From assembly GCA_964431685.1 (NCBI GenBank), contig CAYSLA010000042.1:1-23747 (forward strand): a stretch of DNA of 23,747 nt. Reading direction: 5' to 3'. Both the position numbers and the translations under genes were made by a program. This stretch comes from CAYSLA01 sp964431685. GTDB lineage: Bacteria > Armatimonadota > UBA5829. Each line of letters opens with the position of its first letter. Position 1 is the first letter of the stretch. The notes below the pieces were generated by a model. The model was given only the letters and a program-made list of their open reading frames with translations. It had not been told where the DNA came from and did not search any database. Positions 1 to 7,401 of this stretch are shown in pieces.

Positions 1-1
1 T

Positions 2-961
2 GCTGACAGCGTGCTTGTGTGCCCCGACATGGGCGGGAGGACATTTGCGAGCGTGTGCGGCATCGCCCCGCATCGGATGGATATGGAATGTATAAAGAAC
101 CCCAACCAGCCTTTCAACAACTTTGGCGGAGGCACAATCTGGCCGGCACCCGAAGGAGGCAAGTTCGGTTTCAACTACGATGGCGACACTTGGAGGGTGC
201 AACCAGCAATCAACAATGAACCTTTCACGGTCGTCTCGCAGAGCAGTAACAGCGTAATTCTCGAGAAGAGAGTGAATCTGTCAAACAGAGCGGGGACAGT
301 CGTCGATACCGTGATACGCAGAGAAGTCTCGCTGGTTGACCATATCCCGAATGTGCTGCGGGCGGCTCCAGTGAAGGGATGGTTGTCCTACAAAACTCAC
401 GACAGATTTGAAGTGCTCAACAGAGTCTCCACGGAAGAGGCACTGCTGGCCGCCTGGACGCTCGAGCAGTTCGACACTTCCAATCATACTGAGGCGTTTT
501 GCATCGTGGAGAACCCGCACGACGCCATCAACTTCGACTTCTACGCCCACCCCGGCGAGCGAATTTCATACTATGAACACGGATTCTGTTACAGGACCGA
601 CGGCCAGGGTGCGGGGCAGATCGGAATCAAGCAATCCGCATCGGCGTCCTTTGTAGGATTTCGAGACGTATCTCGAGGCGTTGTCTGCATCCGCGAGAAC
701 CGCAGCCCCGAGGGGGGAATCTTCTTCAACATCGCTGACAATGCTCAGCCCGACGGGCCCTACTCCGCCGCCGACAACTACTCCATATTCAATTCCGATC
801 CGGATATGCAGGCTTTCGAACTGGAGACCGTCGGCAGTGCTCTGCTGGCAGATGGCCTGCTGAAAGGATCGGAACTGGTCTCAATCACAAGTTTTGCCGT
901 TTACCAGAACCCAGGCGATGCGGTCCGACTGGTGGATCAACTGCTGGGCGGCAGATCATAG
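2..961 (+). CDS. DUF6786-like protein (galactose-mutarotase-like beta-sandwich), 5' end cut by window edge
   Basis: The reading frame is open to the left edge, so the true start is probably outside; a GTG at 11 is the first start codon visible. The visible protein is about 320 residues. It opens with a VCPDMGGR segment, followed by an NNFGGG...APEGGKFGF block, then an EPFTVVSQSSNSVILEK strand region. This order matches what I recall of DUF6786 proteins, where the equivalent block reads roughly NxFGGEDRFWLGPEGG. The C-terminal segment (AFELETVGSALL) resembles the usual family end. No catalytic role is established for the family; a mutarotase-like fold suggests carbohydrate binding. No signal peptide can be judged because the N-terminus is missing. 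It precedes the M24 gene by about 95 bases. Family assignment is from memory of motifs, not a search. Confidence 0.6.
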   Translation, partial: ADSVLVCPDMGGRTFASVCGIAPHRMDMECIKNPNQPFNNFGGGTIWPAPEGGKFGFNYDGDTWRVQPAINNEPFTVVSQSSNSVILEKRVNLSNRAGTVVDTVIRREVSLVDHIPNVLRAAPVKGWLSYKTHDRFEVLNRVSTEEALLAAWTLEQFDTSNHTEAFCIVENPHDAINFDFYAHPGERISYYEHGFCYRTDGQGAGQIGIKQSASASFVGFRDVSRGVVCIRENRSPEGGIFFNIADNAQPDGPYSAADNYSIFNSDPDMQAFELETVGSALLADGLLKGSELVSITSFAVYQNPGDAVRLVDQLLGGRS

Positions 962-1056
962 CAACGAGGGCATAGTGCGACAAACCGCAAGGGATTGACT
1001 TGGGCTGCGCCGCGACGTCTAGTTGTGGCACGCAGTGAGAAGGAAAGGAACCAAAA

Positions 1057-2226
1057 ATGGGATATCTGATTCAGCAGGAACGCGACGCAAGGCTCGCGAA
1101 TCTTCACAAGATTATGAGCGCCAGGGATTTGGACGCTGCGCTCGTGTACTATGACGAATTCAACATAGGCAACGGCTGGTATCTGACCGGCTGGTGTCCG
1201 CAGTTCGAGAGTGGAGCCGTGCTGGTTCTCCGGACCGGGGAGCCGATGATCCTGGGTGGACCGGAGAGCGAGCCATTTGCGAAGCTCGACAGCGCCATAA
1301 CTGACACTCGCAACTTCCCTGTGTTCATGGTTCCGGACGAGGAATATCCTAACGCAACCATAACTGACTTTCCTGCGCTGTTCTCCGAACTCAAAGGCAG
1401 ACTTGGCAGTGTCAAACGCATTGGGCTTGCGGGCGGCGGACGGATGCCCGCAGAGTGCTACAAGCAGATCGTTGATGGCTTCGCCGGAGTTGAGCTGGAC
1501 GACATTACCGACGAGTTCGTGGAGCTGAGATTCATTAAGTCCGACTGGGAAAGGGCGCAGATTCGTGCGGCTTTCGCCATGGCGGACGAATGCTACGACG
1601 CAATGAAGAAGATGGTGGCTCCGGGCGTCTCGGAGATTGAGGTTGCGGCAGCGGGAGAATACGCGGCAAGGAGTCGCGGTGCGAGCGGTTTCGGTTTCAG
1701 CGCGATTGTCGGAAGCGGCAAGAGGGCTAATGCCGTTGTACCCACCGCAAGCTCCAAGAAGCTTGAGGCCGGCGAGATGGTTATGATTGGCCTCGCTCCA
1801 AAAGTGAACGGATACGCCGGAGTCATCGGCGACTTGTTGGCCGTGTCCGGAAAACTCACTGCAGAACAGAGCGAGTGCATCGAATACCTGCGGGAGGCTT
1901 TCAGGCTGACGCGGGCTCAGTTGGTTCCGGGCAAGATAGGCAGAGAGATACACGCACCTGCCCAAGCCTACTTCGAGAAGCACGGACTGAGCAAGTACCT
2001 GGTCTGTCCTTTCGCACACACGATCGGACTGCACGAAGCTGAGTCCCCATTCTTCGGCCCGAACAGCGACGACGTTCTGAAGCCCGGAATGACGGTCTGT
2101 GTGGACGTGAGTTTCTTTGGCCACCCGCAGTTCAACGGTGTCCGAGTCGAAACCGGCTATGAGATCACAGCGACGGGCGCTGTCCCGATGAGCCCAAAGA
2201 TGGACAAGATCTGCTCCGGCAGTTAG
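1057..2226 (+). CDS. M24-fold (creatinase/prolidase-like) protein with degenerate metal site
   Basis: 389 residues with a strong purine-rich ribosome site (AAGGAAAGGA) just before the ATG. The two-domain layout of M24 proteins is visible: a creatinase N-terminal-type domain at about 1-150 and a pita-bread domain at about 165-375. In active M24 peptidases five residues (Asp, Asp, His, Glu, Glu) bind two metals. Here the first Asp position is Gly245 (VMIGLAPKVNGY), the second is replaced near Val256, the His is kept (H321 in AHTIGLHEAESP), the first Glu is Asp350 (CVDVSFFG) and the last Glu is kept (E365 in GVRVETGYEIT). The usual substrate-site His after the NAxxP segment is Thr230. A dinuclear metallopeptidase is therefore unlikely. 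It could be a metal-independent creatinase-like hydrolase or a non-catalytic binding protein. A divergent relative lies at 23137-23747. Confidence 0.85.
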   Translation: MGYLIQQERDARLANLHKIMSARDLDAALVYYDEFNIGNGWYLTGWCPQFESGAVLVLRTGEPMILGGPESEPFAKLDSAITDTRNFPVFMVPDEEYPNATITDFPALFSELKGRLGSVKRIGLAGGGRMPAECYKQIVDGFAGVELDDITDEFVELRFIKSDWERAQIRAAFAMADECYDAMKKMVAPGVSEIEVAAAGEYAARSRGASGFGFSAIVGSGKRANAVVPTASSKKLEAGEMVMIGLAPKVNGYAGVIGDLLAVSGKLTAEQSECIEYLREAFRLTRAQLVPGKIGREIHAPAQAYFEKHGLSKYLVCPFAHTIGLHEAESPFFGPNSDDVLKPGMTVCVDVSFFGHPQFNGVRVETGYEITATGAVPMSPKMDKICSGS

Positions 2227-2242
2227 ACACGAGGCGGGAGGT

Positions 2243-2270
2243 GTATGGCGCGCGGTCCAGCGCGCCATAC
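2243..2270 (+). terminator. Stem-loop after the M24 gene, probable intrinsic terminator
   Basis: A perfect 11-bp inverted repeat (GTATGGCGCGC / GCGCGCCATAC) with a 6-base GGTCCA loop begins 16 bases after the TAG stop of the M24 gene. Only a short TTT tract follows, so termination may be weak or Rho-assisted; it could also be an intergenic palindrome. Confidence 0.55.
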
Positions 2271-2358
2271 TTTCCTCACAGCCCGGCCATGTGCAGCAAC
2301 GAAGTCAGAACGGAGCTGCCAGACTAACAAGACCCCAAACAAACGAAAGACATCATAT

Positions 2359-3159
2359 ATGGTGAATGCGTTCGGATGGAGACCGGCACTTCTGATGGTC
2401 GGAGGGGGCTGCACCGTTGCTCTCCTGTGTTCTCTTCCGTTTACGGGCAAGGCTCCGTCTCACGGTCTCCAGAACGTTCAGGAGCACTTACTGCTCAGCC
2501 TGAAGCGAGTTCTTGCCAACTGCCACTCATATCCGATATTGGTGGTGGGGCCGTCGGTGTTTGCCACCTATTTTGTGGTGCAGTCGACAATTGGCAAGAA
2601 GTTCCTCACCGACTGTTATTCACTGAGGCCTGAGTTGGCATCAACATACACGTTCTGTATGATGCTGACCGCGATGTCTTCGGCCATAGCCGGGGGATTC
2701 CTCTCAAGATGGCTCGGTAATCGCAGAAAACCCATCCTGGTGATATCCACGCTGTTCAACGCAATTGCCGGACTACTGATCATATTCGCGCTGACACATC
2801 AACTTGCCTCAGAGTGGATTCTCGCTGCCTATATGCTCTTCGGAGCGTCCTCGTGCGCAAGTGTGATATCGTGTTGCTCGATGAAAGAAGTGAACCACGC
2901 CGGCGCCGCTGCCACGTCGGTGGGCACTCTGAACGGCGCTGCCTACGTTCTGGTCGCCATTCTGGTGACCTGCTCTGGACTGGTCCTTGGGCTGTATAGG
3001 GAACAGGCGCTTGTCACTCCTGCAGCCATCGTATACCCTGTGGAAGCCTACAGAACACTATTCGCAGGTATGCTGGCAATCTCGGTCTGCGCGTTCGTTA
3101 GCTCCCTCTTCATCCGTGAGACCTACGGATGCAATGTCAGCGACGCGCCCCTGAGGTAG
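2359..3159 (+). CDS. Major facilitator superfamily transporter, C-terminal part only (5'-truncated)
   Basis: The usable start is the ATG at 2359; the frame extends back to 2245, but that codon sits inside the terminator hairpin. The 266-residue product begins FGWRPALLMVGGG, which looks like helix 6 of an MFS carrier. Seven hydrophobic segments follow: about PALLMVGGGCTVALL, ILVVGPSVFATYFVV, YTFCMMLTAMSSAIAGG, ILVISTLFNAIAGLLIIF, LAAYMLFGASSCASV, AAYVLVAILVTCSGLVLG and AGMLAISVCAFVSSLFI. The GGFLSRWLGNRRKP loop is an MFS motif-A-like loop between helices 8 and 9. A normal MFS protein has 12 helices and about 400 residues, so helices 1-5 are missing. No good ribosome site precedes 2359. Substrate cannot be told. 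I infer a decaying gene that is probably non-functional. Confidence 0.65.
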   Translation: MVNAFGWRPALLMVGGGCTVALLCSLPFTGKAPSHGLQNVQEHLLLSLKRVLANCHSYPILVVGPSVFATYFVVQSTIGKKFLTDCYSLRPELASTYTFCMMLTAMSSAIAGGFLSRWLGNRRKPILVISTLFNAIAGLLIIFALTHQLASEWILAAYMLFGASSCASVISCCSMKEVNHAGAAATSVGTLNGAAYVLVAILVTCSGLVLGLYREQALVTPAAIVYPVEAYRTLFAGMLAISVCAFVSSLFIRETYGCNVSDAPLR

Positions 3160-3445
3160 TCTCAGCAGCCCGCAGCATAGACTACACTTCGAGCCAGTCG
3201 AGCTGGACAATATGGGCTAGTCCACCGACAAACCAATATGCAAAAGACCATCGCGGTTTGGACTTGACAACAGCCACAACAGAATACGAAAATATACCCG
3301 GCACTAAACAAGTTCACTGAACGGAAGTCACTACGTGGGCGATGCATGTTTCTGCTGGCAGATCTTGGCCGAAACTGGAACGCTCGCAAACGGGGACTGG
3401 CAGCGAGAGACTGGCATGCCTTAGGGAAATCGGGAGGATATTACC
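3160..3445. other. Gene-free stretch between truncated transporter and aminotransferase remnant
   Basis: No frame here gives a recognisable protein. A TTGACA at 3264-3269 has no convincing -10 box at proper spacing and no gene behind it. I see nothing else supportable. Confidence 0.4.
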
Positions 3446-3768
3446 GTGCACTTGGAACGGCTGCAAAGAACCCTCTGAGCTGATGTTCAAGGACGTCGGA
3501 ACACTGACTTCTAAGACAACTGCGGATCAGATACGCACTGTGCGCAGAGTCTACGAGGTGCCGTTCTTCAATTACGAGCGCGGAGATGGTGCGATTTCTC
3601 AAGACGGGAACCGAGGGCACGCAAGCCGCCGTCCGGCTGGTAAGATCTATCACGGGACGAACCTATGTCGCAAGCCACGGTTACCACGGCTGGGTGGATA
3701 TGTGGAGACCGGGCCAGACAAAAGGCATTCAGAAAGAGACCTGGGAGGTAATCCCTCTGGCCCACTGA
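3446..3768 (+). pseudogene. Class III aminotransferase remnant (glutamate-1-semialdehyde aminomutase HemL-like)
   Basis: A GTG at 3446 has a good ribosome site (GGGAGG at 3432-3437) and reads VHLERLQRTL before a TGA at 3476. This resembles the N-terminal helix of HemL-type enzymes. After a run with no recognisable coding, another frame from about 3571 to 3768 reads ITSAEMVRFLKTGTEG, then TQAAVRLVRSITGRT, then a SHGYHGWVDMW segment, and ends at a TGA. In intact enzymes the equivalent VRFxxxGTEA and GxYHGW segments help form the pyridoxal-phosphate pocket and sit around residues 110-150 of about 430. The catalytic lysine region and the whole C-terminal half are absent. The gene is thus frameshifted, internally reduced and 3'-deleted. 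The 60-residue match is strong; linking the 3446 start to it is an inference. Confidence 0.7.
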
Positions 3769-3775
3769 GTTTCTT

Positions 3776-4264
3776 TCAATTTGATGCATTACGAAACTCC
3801 TTGTCCGTCATCAGCAGGTTGGCATAGTTAGTGAGGATGGCGTCGATTCCCATCTGGAGCCGCTCTCTGGATTCCTCGACAATGTTCTCATGTCCAAGCG
3901 ATTCTTCATTGGAAAAGAGGTTACATATGATCCCATGTGCGTGTGCCCGATCAAGCACCTCATCCAAACACGGCACACAAACACCCCTCCAGTCTGTCCC
4001 GAACCAACTGCCAGCGTCGCGTTCCTTGATATCTGCCCAGTCCATCTCCGTGATGATCCCTTGTACGCTCGTAGTCCGGAGGATATCCGGATCGTGGCAG
4101 ACCACCAGCTTTCCATCGCGACACCCCCATAGGTCCGTCTCAATCTCGTCAACTACAAGTCCTACAGCCGCCCCGAACGACGCGAGCGTGTTCTCCGGAC
4201 AAACGCCGCTCAAGCCCTTGTGAGCCACGATGTGCGGGAAGGGCCGCACTTCTCCATTGTTCAT
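3776..4264 (-). CDS. Glycerophosphodiester phosphodiesterase-family protein with central part of the barrel missing
   Basis: The 162-residue product begins like a GDPD enzyme: IVAHKGLSGVCPENTLASF carries the first catalytic His (HKG in place of HRG), VDEIETDLW carries the metal-binding Glu and Asp, and LVVCHDP carries the second catalytic His. GSWFGTDW and VPCLDEVLD also fit. The sequence then jumps to AHAHGIICNLFSNEE and MGIDAILTNYANLLM, which belong to the last strands of the TIM barrel. Intact relatives have about 240-260 residues, so roughly 90 residues appear deleted in frame, including the strand with the third metal-binding Glu. GDPDs cleave glycerophosphodiesters to glycerol-3-phosphate and an alcohol; this copy is probably inactive. 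It follows the 4302-4748 gene by 37 bases and converges with the aminotransferase remnant, 7 bases apart. The ribosome site is weak. Confidence 0.75.
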   Translation of the reverse strand: MNNGEVRPFPHIVAHKGLSGVCPENTLASFGAAVGLVVDEIETDLWGCRDGKLVVCHDPDILRTTSVQGIITEMDWADIKERDAGSWFGTDWRGVCVPCLDEVLDRAHAHGIICNLFSNEESLGHENIVEESRERLQMGIDAILTNYANLLMTDKEFRNASN

Positions 4265-4301
4265 TCATGTCAACACTTTCTCGATATTCTTATACGGACG
4301 A

Positions 4302-4748
4302 TCAGAACGTCGCCAGTACCTTCGCGTAGCCGGTGAACCCAGTCACCAAAACCGACTCCCTCTCGGCATTGTAGTCGCCGCCTGTCACTTTTGTCGCCCT
4401 GGCGCCGACATCTATACGCTGGAGATTGGTGAGCAGGCCTCTTGCGCGAACATCTCGCTCTACGTCGCAATAGGTCCTGAGGTCATCTCTGGGCACCACC
4501 GCCACTCCATAGGCAGGGATGAATATTGGACATTCGGAACCCAGATCGCGCAAGAAGAACGTAAACGCGTGCTCTTCCCAGCGCACCAGCACCCTTGTGG
4601 GCTCTGAGCCCATATCCAGATTCGCTGCGTTAATGGTGAAATCAAGTCTTAGATCCGAACTGGCCTCGCCAACCAGCTCTCCGCGTTCTACGCCAATCTC
4701 AACGTTGCTCGGTTGATCTTTCCAGAGTATAGCTGCATCCGCCATCAT
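4302..4748 (-). CDS. Hypothetical protein, possibly a shortened remnant of a larger protein
   Basis: 148 residues, starting at an ATG-ATG pair with an AGAAGGA ribosome site about 10 bases upstream. I cannot assign a family. The first 70 residues look like alternating beta strands (for example RVLVRWEEHAFTFFLRDLG), followed by CPIFIPAYGVAVVPRDDLRT and a helix containing CDVERDVRARG. The last 35 residues (ATKVTGGDYNAERESVLVTG onwards) again look like beta strands. The middle segment vaguely recalls the N-terminal part of large uncharacterised glycoside-hydrolase-like proteins, but I could not confirm this. There is no signal peptide or membrane helix. The gene lies between a nitrilase-superfamily gene (62 bases upstream) and a deleted GDPD gene, in a stretch where its neighbours are damaged, so it may itself be a deletion product. 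Confidence 0.5.
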   Translation of the reverse strand: MMADAAILWKDQPSNVEIGVERGELVGEASSDLRLDFTINAANLDMGSEPTRVLVRWEEHAFTFFLRDLGSECPIFIPAYGVAVVPRDDLRTYCDVERDVRARGLLTNLQRIDVGARATKVTGGDYNAERESVLVTGFTGYAKVLATF

Positions 4749-4810
4749 ACTTTTGCTATCCTTCTTTCTGAACTAATCCGACACGCCCATACTGGCGCTT
4801 CTTGCTTCAA

Positions 4811-5737
4811 CTACCGTGTCGCGTCAGCCTTGGCTCGCGTATCAGAAACGTACTTCTGCCAGCCGACCAATCCGAACTCGTTCTCCAATTGGTCGATATC
4901 CAGGTCTTCGGAAACCATCGTGATGCGCATCCGGGCTTCTCTGACCATCAACTGGCAGTCGATCTTACTCCCGTACTTCTTCATAATGTCCGGAAGCTTG
5001 AGCTGGTTGCCGTCCAGATGGTAGATTCGGCTTTGCATATTCACGTCGCTCGCGATCCACAGGGGATGGTGCCCGAAGATAACAGTGCTGGTCCTGCTGC
5101 CTCCTATTGCCAACGTACTTCCGTCGCGATCATAGATAACCGCTTCCCAGGGAAACGCACAGACCAGTGGAACCCCGGAAGTCAGGGCCCAGCTGCTTAT
5201 AAGCGCGCCGCCGTACGTGTAGGAAGGAAACACAAGAATGTCCACGCCCTTCGCAATGTAGTTCCACATCAAGTCCGGGTAGTTCTCGTCCATGCAGATT
5301 GCGGTGCCCACTCGCAGTCCATCAAGCAGTATTGTGTCCGGGGCAATGACTCCGGCGCGTATTCCGACATTCAGTTCGCCCTGTGTGGGCGTGTGTTTTC
5401 TGTACTTCCCGACCGTCTTGCCGTTGCGATCCACGTAAACGGCGGTGTTGAACATATGCCCGTCGCTGTCTTCCAGAATCGGGATGCAGATGTTACAGGC
5501 ATGCTGCGTGGCCAGCTCTGATATCAGCGTGACCGTCAGCCCGTCCAGTGCCTCAGCTCCAAGATTGTCCAACTCCTCAAAATCGGGCACGAGCGCCATC
5601 TCAGGCAACACCAGCAAGTCCGGTGACTGCTCAGAAACAAGAGCAGAAATATGCTGTCGCAGACTCTCGCGGCGCTCCGGAAGCCGAGTCTTGGGCTCCG
5701 GCTCAAAGGCGCTCGCTGCAACTCGATAGTTCTTCAA
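4811..5737 (-). CDS. Carbon-nitrogen hydrolase (nitrilase superfamily amidase)
   Basis: I choose the TTG at 5737 because AAGGAG (5748-5753) lies 10 bases upstream; the frame itself stays open to a TTG at 5776. The 308-residue product has the catalytic triad of the superfamily: Glu46 in LLVLPEM, Lys114 in YRKHTPTQGE and Cys148 in GTAICMDENYPD. Glu121 supplies the second glutamate often seen next to the lysine. These enzymes hydrolyse amides or nitriles through a cysteine thioester; the substrate cannot be deduced. Length and motif spacing are normal and there is no signal peptide, so a cytoplasmic enzyme is expected. It leads a minus-strand set with the 4302-4748 and 3776-4264 genes, and is the only one of the three that looks intact. 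Confidence 0.88.
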   Translation of the reverse strand: MKNYRVAASAFEPEPKTRLPERRESLRQHISALVSEQSPDLLVLPEMALVPDFEELDNLGAEALDGLTVTLISELATQHACNICIPILEDSDGHMFNTAVYVDRNGKTVGKYRKHTPTQGELNVGIRAGVIAPDTILLDGLRVGTAICMDENYPDLMWNYIAKGVDILVFPSYTYGGALISSWALTSGVPLVCAFPWEAVIYDRDGSTLAIGGSRTSTVIFGHHPLWIASDVNMQSRIYHLDGNQLKLPDIMKKYGSKIDCQLMVREARMRITMVSEDLDIDQLENEFGLVGWQKYVSDTRAKADATR

Positions 5738-6015
5738 TAGAGTGTGACTCCTTGCTACAATAGATGAAGACGGCAACTGGCCGGGTGGCCGCGCGCATTT
5801 GAAACTACTTCACCAAACTCGACGTTCAATCCTCCCTTTGGTAGCCGCCTCCCGGAAATGAGCAGAGAGAAAACAGGTGAAGGGATATGCACGTCGATGT
5901 CGAAGTGATGTAGATGGTACCCGCTGGCGGTTCGACTGGCCGTAGACACTGCTGGTCACTCGCCTGAGAGGGTGTGCGCAGACTATTCCCTACTTAAGCA
6001 GGAGTTAGCTCATAT
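5738..6015. other. Intergenic region between divergent amidase and oxidoreductase genes
   Basis: About 280 bases between two divergently transcribed genes. It should hold both promoters, but I find no box pair good enough to call. The ribosome site for the right-hand gene (CAGGAG) lies at its right end. Confidence 0.4.
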
Positions 6016-6960
6016 ATGATAAGCATAGGCACAGTCAACATTGATACGTCCCACCCGTTGGGCTTTTGCCAGTATCTTGAGAAGGGGCAACGCGCCCGTT
6101 TCGTCGGCGTCTACAACGACGGCTTCCGAGGCGATGACGAAGTCGAGGCATTCGTGCGCAATCACGGTCTAAGAATGCGCTACTCGAGCATAGAAGAAAT
6201 GGCCGACAACGTCGACATCGGTTTCGTGCAGAGTGTCAACTGGGACGACCACTTGCGACAGGCCATGCCATTCATCGAACGAGGCAAACCCGTCTTCATT
6301 GACAAACCCACTGTAGGCAACATACGGGACTGCCGAATAGTCGAAGATCTGGCCAGCAAGGGCGCGGTGATCCTGGGGAGCTCCTCGATCCGCTACGCCG
6401 AAGAAATCGCCTCTTTTGTCGCTGCGCCTGAGGATGAAAGGGGTAAGATCGTCAGCATCTTCGCCACCGTAGGCGTGGACGAGTTCAACTACGGTTGTCA
6501 CGTAGCCGAGAGCATTGGCGGGCTGGCAGGCCCCGGAGCTGTATCAAACAGATTTGTTGGGCGCAGCGAAGTGGACGGAAAGACCTGTGAGACCTACTTT
6601 GTCAGGTTTGCGAGCGGGATCACCGCCACATACCATAGCTTCCTCGGCACGTGGCAGCCGTTTGAGATCGTGATAATGACTACCAAGTCCACCTACCAGT
6701 TCCGTGTGGACGCCACGAAAGTCTACGCTGCCTTGCTGGACAGAATCTGCGATTTTATGGAGACGGGAGTTCGAACACTTGCGCCTGTTGAGGAACTGAC
6801 TGAGTCTGTGAAAGTCATGCTGGCGGGACGCTTATCACGGGAGGCGGGCGGCAGCGAGGTAAGGCTCGCTGACATACCTAAAGACGATCCCGGATTCGAT
6901 GGGCGAGCATTCGCGGAAGGATACGCGGCTGCGGCGGCGAAAATGTACTTGACAAACTAG
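6016..6960 (+). CDS. Gfo/Idh/MocA family oxidoreductase
   Basis: 314 residues, ATG start with GGAG about 12 bases upstream. The N-terminal half is Rossmann-like: a first strand ISIGTVNID, a helix, a second strand ARFVGVYND, an acidic stretch, then VDIGFVQS and the cofactor-proximal VFIDKPTVGN, which corresponds to the family EKP motif with Asp for Glu (residues 96-98). The C-terminal half (about 125-314) is the alpha/beta substrate domain with a GCHVAESIGG helix start. The family oxidises or epimerises sugars and inositols using NAD(P)(H). Oddly, the first-strand GxGxxG dinucleotide motif is absent and reads GTVNIDTSHP instead, as in divergent members found in sugar clusters. It runs 13 bases ahead of the TIGR04076 gene, suggesting co-transcription. 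Substrate is unknown. Confidence 0.82.
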   Translation: MISIGTVNIDTSHPLGFCQYLEKGQRARFVGVYNDGFRGDDEVEAFVRNHGLRMRYSSIEEMADNVDIGFVQSVNWDDHLRQAMPFIERGKPVFIDKPTVGNIRDCRIVEDLASKGAVILGSSSIRYAEEIASFVAAPEDERGKIVSIFATVGVDEFNYGCHVAESIGGLAGPGAVSNRFVGRSEVDGKTCETYFVRFASGITATYHSFLGTWQPFEIVIMTTKSTYQFRVDATKVYAALLDRICDFMETGVRTLAPVEELTESVKVMLAGRLSREAGGSEVRLADIPKDDPGFDGRAFAEGYAAAAAKMYLTN

Positions 6961-6973
6961 GAGATACTGCCCT

Positions 6974-7270
6974 ATGAACGCTGATGTCAGGATCACCATA
7001 CTGAGAAGATCCGTCAATCATGACTTCCTCGACAGCTACGCCGACGAGGCTTGGGAGCCTTGCGAGAGGCTCGCGGATAACCAGCAGTTCATCTCCAAAG
7101 GCGCCAACATGCCCGAGGGGTTCTGCAGTTGGGCTTGGGCGGACATACTGAAATACGTAGTGACCCTGGCTCGAGGCGGGAACATGCGCGGCGTGCCACC
7201 GGGGACGTTTGTGACGTGCTGCACAGACGGTTACCGCCCTGTGTTCCTGCTGCTCGAACGCCTGCAGTGA
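6974..7270 (+). CDS. TIGR04076 family protein
   Basis: A 98-residue protein starting 13 bases after the oxidoreductase. It has the family hallmarks as I recall them: an N-terminal strand VRITILRR, a central PEGFCSWAWADI block (about residues 47-58), then a GGN segment and a C-terminal CCTDGYRPVFLLLERL block. Conserved cysteines (Cys28 in EPCERL, the Cys of GFCSW, and the CC pair) hint at metal or redox chemistry, but the family has no established function. Length is normal. The gene probably shares a transcript with the oxidoreductase; no closer functional link can be read from the sequence. Confidence 0.8.
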   Translation: MNADVRITILRRSVNHDFLDSYADEAWEPCERLADNQQFISKGANMPEGFCSWAWADILKYVVTLARGGNMRGVPPGTFVTCCTDGYRPVFLLLERLQ

Positions 7271-7345
7271 TGCTGCCGAAGTCCGTAATCCGATGAGTCC
7301 CCATGCGAAGGCATCCCGCCCTCCCTCTCAGATTGACTAATGGTG

Positions 7346-7351
7346 TATAAT
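7346..7351 (+). promoter_or_regulatory. Possible -10 box (TATAAT) upstream of the acidic protein gene
   Basis: A perfect TATAAT lies 50 bases before the ATG at 7402. There is no -35 box at the usual 16-18 base spacing; the nearby TTGACT at 7333 is only 7 bases away. A start around 7358 would give a leader of about 44 bases containing the ribosome site. Confidence 0.35.
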
Positions 7352-7401
7352 AGAGTGTCACTGCACGGATGTCTGCCAATCCCAACACTTGGAGGCCTGC
7401 T

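Noticed and set aside
937..2268. Long minus-strand frame of 443 codons
   Set aside because: It lies antisense over the M24 gene, has no domain sense, and is explained by codon bias of the real gene.
2245..2358. Earlier start for the MFS protein
   Set aside because: The ATG lies inside the terminator-like hairpin, has no usable ribosome site, and the added residues are not transporter-like.
3264..3269. TTGACA box
   Set aside because: No -10 box at acceptable spacing and no intact gene downstream.
7333..7351. TTGACT plus TATAAT as a full sigma-70 promoter
   Set aside because: The spacing is 7 bases instead of about 17; only the -10 box was kept, at low confidence.
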